Under the pieces are notes generated by a model. That model was given only the letters and a program-made list of their open reading frames with translations. It was not told the origin of the DNA and searched no databases. A DNA stretch of 64,000 bases, from the IMG/VR virus record IMGVR_UViG_3300045125_000119, positions 1 to 64,000 of that record, one strand, 5' to 3'. The stretch comes from a virus. Every line of letters starts with the position of its first letter. Within the stretch, counting starts at the first letter, position 1. Positions 60,186 through 64,000 of this stretch are shown here, piece after piece. A program made the position numbers and the translations under genes.

Positions 60186-60428
60186 TTAATGAATGACGTG
60201 TGCGACGATGTAGGCCAGAGCCAAGAACAGACTGCCCCACGGTCACAGCCACCGCCACGTTGCCCTTCTGGAGTTGGTCTTCAACTTCCAGCTTGGGGTG
60301 ATCCACTCGAACATCTTGAAACCGAGCATCAACATCACCAGACCGATCAGGCCGAAGGCGAAACTGCCGACCAGACCGACGAAAAACGTCTCAGGCAGAG
60401 CGAAACTTGCGAGAAGCGGCGTCATCAT
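60186..60428 (-). CDS. DUF350 membrane protein (YjfL-like)
   Basis: MMTPLLASFALPETFFVGL, VGSFAFGLIGLVMLMLGFK and MFEWITPKLEVEDQLQKGN, then after an indel NVAVAVTVGA and LFLALAYIVAHVIH-TAA. Two hydrophobic segments separated by the 'FD.(L/I)TP.(L/I)...EL..GN.A.A' block define DUF350. About 80 residues: only one DUF350 repeat. Followed after 31 bases by the lipoprotein gene; an operon with GspS matches the E. coli yjfLMC arrangement. Confidence 0.78.
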
Positions 60429-60500
60429 TTTTCTCCGGGTAAAGGAGGGTTTGAGATTCAGAACAGGAAGATTCTACCTCAAGAAAAACGGTTTGTAAAC

Positions 60501-61166
60501 TCATTTCACCATTACGAAATCATTCGTCTTATCGTCGTATTTTCCGATGAGACGAACTTCGGTAACGGCCTCTTTATCCCAAATGACACCAGAAGCACAG
60601 TCCCACCCGTAGTACCAAATCGACTCCAGTCGTTTAGACCACAAATACGGCACGATTTCAACCCCGCCGTACTTCTCGGCCACACGCCCGTAATCAATAT
60701 AACTCGTGAAGTACCGGCCGGAGCGAAAATACGGCGACGGGGCGTCGATTGACCGATATTTTCTGCCGTTGTGTTCTTTGTCGTACATGGCCTCCAAATA
60801 TTCCGGTACACCGTGATACTCGTCCTCGAACGCCTCAAACTCTTGTTCGTTACTGATCCGCAAGATTTTGGACTCATCGACCAAAATCTCGTAAACGTAG
60901 GGCTGGAACCAATCGTGCATGGACTCGCCACGACACCATTCCAGCCAAGAATCATTAAAACCGTACCAGAAAGAGCAGTGATCGGTGCCGCCTCGTTCTC
61001 GCACTCTCATGCCCGGTTTCATTTCTATGCCCGGCTTCGGCATATCCAAAAGTGTCAGGTCGGGAACGTTGGTGATGTGAATGCGGCGCAACGACTTCCA
61101 ACGTCGCATTTTGGCAATCAGCTTGCGACTGGCGACGACCAATTCCATCTCATGAAGTGGAGGCAT
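60501..61166 (-). CDS. Conserved phage protein, ADP-ribosyltransferase-like candidate
   Basis: Intact frame. Start at ATG 61166 (MPPLHEMELVVASRKLIAK) or further upstream. HITNVPDLTLLDMPKPGIE, GTDHCSFWYGFNDSWLEWC, YVYEILVDESKILRISNEQ, EYHGVPEYLEAMYD, GRVAEKYGGVEIVPYLWSK and WYYGWDCASGVIWDKEAVT follow the layout of a widespread phage and actinobacterial family ('GLW.S.....W.EWC ... ILRI ... WYYGWDCASG'). I suspect an ADP-ribosyltransferase-type fold, by inference only. 220 residues. A terminator stands upstream at 61183. Confidence 0.6.
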   Translation of the reverse strand: MPPLHEMELVVASRKLIAKMRRWKSLRRIHITNVPDLTLLDMPKPGIEMKPGMRVRERGGTDHCSFWYGFNDSWLEWCRGESMHDWFQPYVYEILVDESKILRISNEQEFEAFEDEYHGVPEYLEAMYDKEHNGRKYRSIDAPSPYFRSGRYFTSYIDYGRVAEKYGGVEIVPYLWSKRLESIWYYGWDCASGVIWDKEAVTEVRLIGKYDDKTNDFVMVK

Positions 61167-61182
61167 GAATAATTCCAAAAGA

Positions 61183-61224
61183 AAAAACCCCGCCGGAGCC
61201 TTATGGCTGACCAGACGGGGCAAG
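61183..61224 (-). terminator. Rho-independent terminator (minus strand)
   Basis: CCCCG/CGGGG outer stem with an inner AGCC/GGCT stem, followed on the minus strand by TTTTTTCTTTT. Ends the transcript from the upstream 61.7-62 kb genes. Confidence 0.85.
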
Positions 61225-61323
61225 AGATACTCAGGACATTATCGTCCCTCAATCGGCCCGAAGATGCTATCTTCGGGGGAGTTCTGTCCAAGGAAGGGCA
61301 TTCTGACCATGTGGAGCAAAAGA

Positions 61324-61707
61324 TTACTTTGCGGTGCCCACGCCCATCAGGTAAAGGATGGCAGTCGAGGGATTGTTATCCTCTTCGGCCAACATTTCTG
61401 CTGCTTCTGTGACGGCGATTAGGTCAATGTCAGTAACCCGAAGCCCGTCAACGATTCCCGTCACAATCGCCGGTGAAACCGGAAAAGTGTTGAAATCAAA
61501 TTTCGACAAGAGGCCCGTCAACTCCAGAACCGTCAGCGGTTTGCTCTTGCCGGTACGGTCAACGTCGATGAACGGGTGCCCGTCGTGCGTAGTTTTTACG
61601 AGAACAACGGGCATAGCATCCAGATCGCCGCCCACGTCGGTGTAAACTTTCACCGACGAATTGTCGTTGAACGAACTCAGCCGGGCCACAAGCTGAGTCG
61701 TGTTCAT
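61324..61707 (-). CDS. Hypothetical protein, intact
   Basis: 127 residues: MNTTQLVARLSSFNDNSSV, KVYTDVGGDLDAMPVVLVK, TTHDGHPFIDVDRTGKSKP, LTVLELTGLLSKFDFNTFP and a helix AVTEAAEMLAEEDNNPSTA. Looks like a small alpha/beta 'helix then D-x-E-V strand' phage protein. The upstream gene ends about 20 bases before. No function assigned. Confidence 0.6.
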   Translation of the reverse strand: MNTTQLVARLSSFNDNSSVKVYTDVGGDLDAMPVVLVKTTHDGHPFIDVDRTGKSKPLTVLELTGLLSKFDFNTFPVSPAIVTGIVDGLRVTDIDLIAVTEAAEMLAEEDNNPSTAILYLMGVGTAK

Positions 61708-61727
61708 CCGGATTTTCGGCTTGCATG

Positions 61728-61931
61728 TTAGAAAAGTTCCTGTTGGGCATCGCCCCATTCGGTGATGCGGTCATCAGTATGGGTGTCCGCATCTTTTTCG
61801 CCACGCAGAACCCAACTTTTCTCTTTGCCGCTCATGGGAATGGCTCCATATTCGGCGTCCAACTTGTAACCAGCAGTTTTCGCAATCTCAATCGCATCGA
61901 CAGCGGTTTCGGCTTTAACTTCCAGCATCAT
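61728..61931 (-). CDS. Hypothetical small protein
   Basis: 67 residues starting MMLEVKAETAVDAIEIAKT then AGYKLDAEYGAIPMSGKEK, SWVLRGEKDADTHTDDRIT and EWGDAQQELF. Start at ATG 61931 or 61928. It lies directly downstream of tRNA-Ser on the same strand and may be co-transcribed. 'V.A.t..dAieIA...GYkLD' is common in small phage proteins of unknown role. Confidence 0.55.
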   Translation of the reverse strand: MMLEVKAETAVDAIEIAKTAGYKLDAEYGAIPMSGKEKSWVLRGEKDADTHTDDRITEWGDAQQELF

Positions 61932-61971
61932 CGCAGCGACCCTCAAGCAAGCAAACTCAACTTCGCACCAG

Positions 61972-62060
61972 CGGCAAGGCAAGGAATCGAACCCCCGGCA
62001 CCCTTGCGGGTGCGCTCGCTTTCCAGGCAGGTCCGGCTGACCATCGTCCGGCCACCTTCC
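61972..62060 (-). tRNA. tRNA-Ser (GGA)
   Basis: Minus strand. T-arm GGGGGTTCGATTCCTTG, anticodon loop CTGGAAA (anticodon GGA, Ser UCC/UCU), and a long variable arm GCACCC-GCAA-GGGTGC that is typical of Ser/Leu/Tyr type tRNAs. Acceptor GGAAGG pairs mostly with CCTTGCC; one mismatch in the acceptor and one in the anticodon stem may be indel noise. No CCA is encoded. Confidence 0.75.
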
Positions 62061-62091
62061 ATCGAAACTATCTAGCACGAATGATTTCAAA

Positions 62092-63216
62092 TCAAAAAAT
62101 GTAGCGAATTTTACAAAATGGAATTGTTTTTTCCATAATACCTTTAAGAGTGTTGATTGCCTCGCTTTTAATGTTATTTTTATAGCGTAAATTTACCATG
62201 CCATTTTGACTCAGTTTCCTTTGTTGAATAACAGGTAAACCAAAGCGATTTTTGGTCTTATCTTCTTCGCTGTCCCAATGTCGCCAAAGATATTGTTCCT
62301 CGCCCTTGGGATGCCATTCCATATTTAGTTCGTGTAGATTTTCATTGTGAGTCAAGAAAATAACTTCTGCTTTAAGCTGTTCTTTTGCTTTGCAGTCCAA
62401 AATATCGTCCAGTTGACGGAATAATTCCACATAATCTTCTTGCCATCCGTCATAGATGATGACAGGACTCAGGTTGATATGCACTTCATATCCTGCTCGG
62501 ACGAAATCATTGATAGCATTGATCCGCTCATCAATAGGAGAGGTTCGCACGTCCACAACCTTAGACGGCTTATGAGGCATTAGGCTAAACCGCACCCTTG
62601 TTTTTGCCTTTGGGATCGTAGTTAAGCAAATTACGGTTAACGAATTTAGTGGCAAAACTACCTTTAGCGTTAGGGATACGGGCAAACATATTGATTAGAT
62701 CACGAACGTTATTGCTAATCAAATCATCTACACTACAATCGTTATTTTCGCCAATATCCCATGTCCAAAAACGGATCACACTGAGCATTTTCGTCGTTGA
62801 TGACTTTAGGGCCCAAGTCGCTCGCACTTACGCTCTATGTGCTTCATGATCTTGTCAATATTGGCAAACACGAGTGATAGGATTGGCGTACCCTTTGCGG
62901 CGAGCTACATAACAGTAAGAACAAGCCATCGCACACCCTGATGCGTGTGAGGGGGCAATCCAGTCAGTTGAACGACAATTGGGTCGTGAGGCAATACTTG
63001 CTTTGATGCCAAGAACGAGAAATGTGCCTTGACTTGATTCCAATCACGGACCAAATCCGGGTTCTGATTCAGTTCTTCAATTTTCCAATGACTGTTGACT
63101 TCGATAAGCTCTGTATGTGGACTGTACTTATCAAAGATTTCACGCCCACGCTCAAATTCCAAAGCCTTGGGGTCAAAGTAAAGACGACTAATGTCTAGAA
63201 GCGTTTGAGAATTCAT
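62092..63216 (-). CDS. Spore-photoproduct-lyase-like radical SAM protein, frameshifted
   Basis: Starts MNSQTLLDISRLYFDPKAL; then the radical SAM cluster GCAMACSYCYVARRKGYAN (CxxxCxxC), followed after shifts by FVNRNLLNYDPKGKTRVRF, SLMPHKPSKVVDVRTSPID, RINAINDFVRAGYEVHINL, SPVIIYDGWQEDYVELFRQ and IFLTHNENLHELNMEWHPK. These match SplB-like enzymes that reverse thymine spore photoproduct. About 370 residues. Indels near 62990, 62860, 62770 and 62590. A DNA-repair role is by family; phage use is inferred. Confidence 0.78.
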
Positions 63217-63260
63217 TGGATGAGTGTTGTTTTGCTGTTTTGCTGTTTTGCCGACGAAAA

Positions 63261-63285
63261 CCAGACGGAGATGTCTCCGTCTGGT
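63261..63285 (-). terminator. Terminator after tRNA-Leu
   Basis: Perfect 11-bp stem CCAGACGGAGA/TCTCCGTCTGG with a two-base spacer (loop widened in practice); TTTTCG follows on the minus strand. About 25 bases downstream of tRNA-Leu. Confidence 0.75.
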
Positions 63286-63310
63286 GCAGCATCTTTTTCG
63301 TGGTTATCAA

Positions 63311-63384
63311 TAGCCAAGGTGGGACTCGAACCCACAACCTATTGATTTTGAGTCAATCGCCTCTACCGATTGGGCTACTTGGCC
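63311..63384 (-). tRNA. tRNA-Leu (CAA) with short variable region
   Basis: Minus strand. Acceptor GGCCAAG/CTTGGCT (7 bp, one GU), D-arm GCCCAATCGGTAGAGGC, anticodon arm ATTGA-CTCAAAA-TCAAT (anticodon CAA), variable region AGGTT, T-arm GTGGG-TTCGAGT-CCCAC, discriminator A. All stems pair. The variable region is class I sized, unlike normal bacterial tRNA-Leu. No CCA encoded. Confidence 0.85.
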
Positions 63385-63413
63385 TTACTTCACTTCAAAT
63401 CAAATTCGCCTCG

Positions 63414-63632
63414 TTAAAATGTACGTCCCCGCGCCACTAGACAGGCCAAGAATGAGACGAGCGTTCTTTCTCTGTCCGTGAATTCTTCGTCCTTTGGCTT
63501 TTCAGCCAAACTTTCAATCATCGGCAACAGTTCTCGTGCCCGTGCCCATCCTTGATCCTTAACAGCTTGGGCACGAGCGGTTTCCTCTTCAAGTTCCTTT
63601 TGAACTTGTTCTAGTTTGTCTTTCGGGTTCAT
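63414..63632 (-). CDS. Hypothetical helical protein
   Basis: 72 residues from ATG 63632: MNPKDKLEQVQKELEEETA, RAQAVKDQGWARARELLPM, IESLAEKPKDEEFTDRERT and LVSFLACLVARGRTF. Mainly a charged coiled coil. Its ATG overlaps the probable stop of the cysteinyl-tRNA synthetase gene (ATGA), suggesting one transcript through tRNA-Leu. Confidence 0.55.
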   Translation of the reverse strand: MNPKDKLEQVQKELEEETARAQAVKDQGWARARELLPMIESLAEKPKDEEFTDRERTLVSFLACLVARGRTF

Positions 63633-64000
63633 GACATTTCCAGTTGGAGTTTTTGAAAACTTCGGTGGTTCCATTCGGATTGTCCCTAATTTCGTATCCT
63701 TGGTTCAATACGGCCACACGAACAGCATCGGCGGCGAGCCAGTCTTTTGCGGCCCTCAACTTATTTCTGATTGCGACCATCTGATTTATTGCATCAGGAA
63801 TCAAATCAGATTGCAATCGGAAACCCAAAATATCTGCCATTTCAAAGACGGATTCTTTCGCAACTCCGGCCAGCCGCTTTAACGGAGTGTTAAGATCGTT
63901 GTTCAAAGTCAGCGAAAGCGTCAGTTACACCCTTTTCGGGGCGTGTCGCAGTTTTTCCTGAAGCCCAGCCCACTGTAACGCTATAGAACCGTCGTCAAGG
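63629..64000 (-). CDS. cysS: Cysteinyl-tRNA synthetase, C-terminal part (runs off window)
   Basis: Only the C-terminus is inside the window. LDDGSIALQWAGLQEKLRH, then after a shift near 63920 DAFADFNNDLNTPLKRLAG (the DALR-like start 'DFNNDLNTP'), FEMADILGFRLQSDLIPDA, NKLRAAKDWLAADAVRVAV, LNQGYEIRDNPNGTTE. The 'R...RAAKDW..AD.IR..L...GI...D...GT.W' order is diagnostic for the CysRS C-terminal domain. A final indel near 63675 gives QKLQLEMS-TGA overlapping the next ATG. Its catalytic domain lies beyond 64000. Confidence 0.82.

Noticed and set aside
61728-62090. Longer minus-strand frame running through tRNA-Ser
   Set aside because: The upstream half is the tRNA itself; the real small gene begins at ATG 61931/61928.

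Overview
The window is 64 kb of a large tailed-phage genome with a T4-like core, most likely infecting a planctomycete-type bacterium. Phage origin rests on a 9.4-kb repetitive tail-fibre gene, other virion proteins, the recombination/replication set (gp46/gp47-like SbcCD, UvsW-like and Dda-like helicases, a PD-(D/E)XK resolvase-like nuclease), dense gene packing with ATGA/TAATG start-stop overlaps, and T4-late-promoter-like TAAATA boxes before late-type genes. The host guess is an inference from a HEAT-type motif (LGD...RE...) and from DUF5131, GspS-operon and lipoprotein genes of a kind common in Planctomycetes. Many genes are split by single-base frameshifts in every functional class. I read these as long-read indel errors and give each gene's reconstructed span.

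Layout. 0.1-2.8 kb (minus): TylF-type methyltransferase, GT9-like and GT-A-like glycosyltransferases and two unknown genes. 3.1-16.7 kb (plus): a ParB-like (SGQHRL) protein, a MoxR ATPase with a metallopeptidase/VWA partner, a long run of small unknown genes, a YRG-type ART-like protein, an HD protein, a DUF5131 (Gp37/Gp68) protein and a capsid-targeted-looking late protein. 16.7-27.9 kb (minus): nuclease, class II amidotransferase, CTP synthase, B12-dependent ribonucleotide reductase, SbcC/SbcD-like pair. 28-33 kb (mixed): HEAT-like protein, Pro/Gly-rich and Ser-rich proteins, UvsW, a stand-alone gp23-like helix protein, a tail-associated protein. 33-40.7 kb (minus): a 'TATADSTATG' repeat protein, two methyltransferase genes, three glycosyltransferases, a LamG-like protein and small virion proteins. 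40.7-50.1 kb (minus): the repeat tail fibre. 50.2-64 kb (mainly minus): a miniature valyl-tRNA synthetase without an editing domain, small genes, an RNase P RNA gene, a Dda-like helicase, HNH protein, PurN, a GspS/lipoprotein/DUF350 operon, tRNA-Ser(GGA), a spore-photoproduct-lyase-like radical SAM protein, tRNA-Leu(CAA) and the C-terminus of cysteinyl-tRNA synthetase.

How the parts fit. CTP synthase, NrdJ and PurN would supply nucleotides; SbcCD, UvsW, Dda-like and resolvase-like enzymes would process replication and recombination intermediates. RNase P RNA, two tRNAs and two aminoacyl-tRNA synthetases form an unusually broad phage tRNA supply module. The two glycan clusters could decorate virion or host surface. 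Five late-type genes share an N-terminal motif resembling the T4 capsid-targeting sequence, suggesting proteins packaged in the head and delivered to the host.

The most notable observations are the phage-encoded RNase P RNA (55291-55540, minus), the editing-less ValRS, and the shared capsid-targeting-like N-termini coupled to late-promoter-like boxes.
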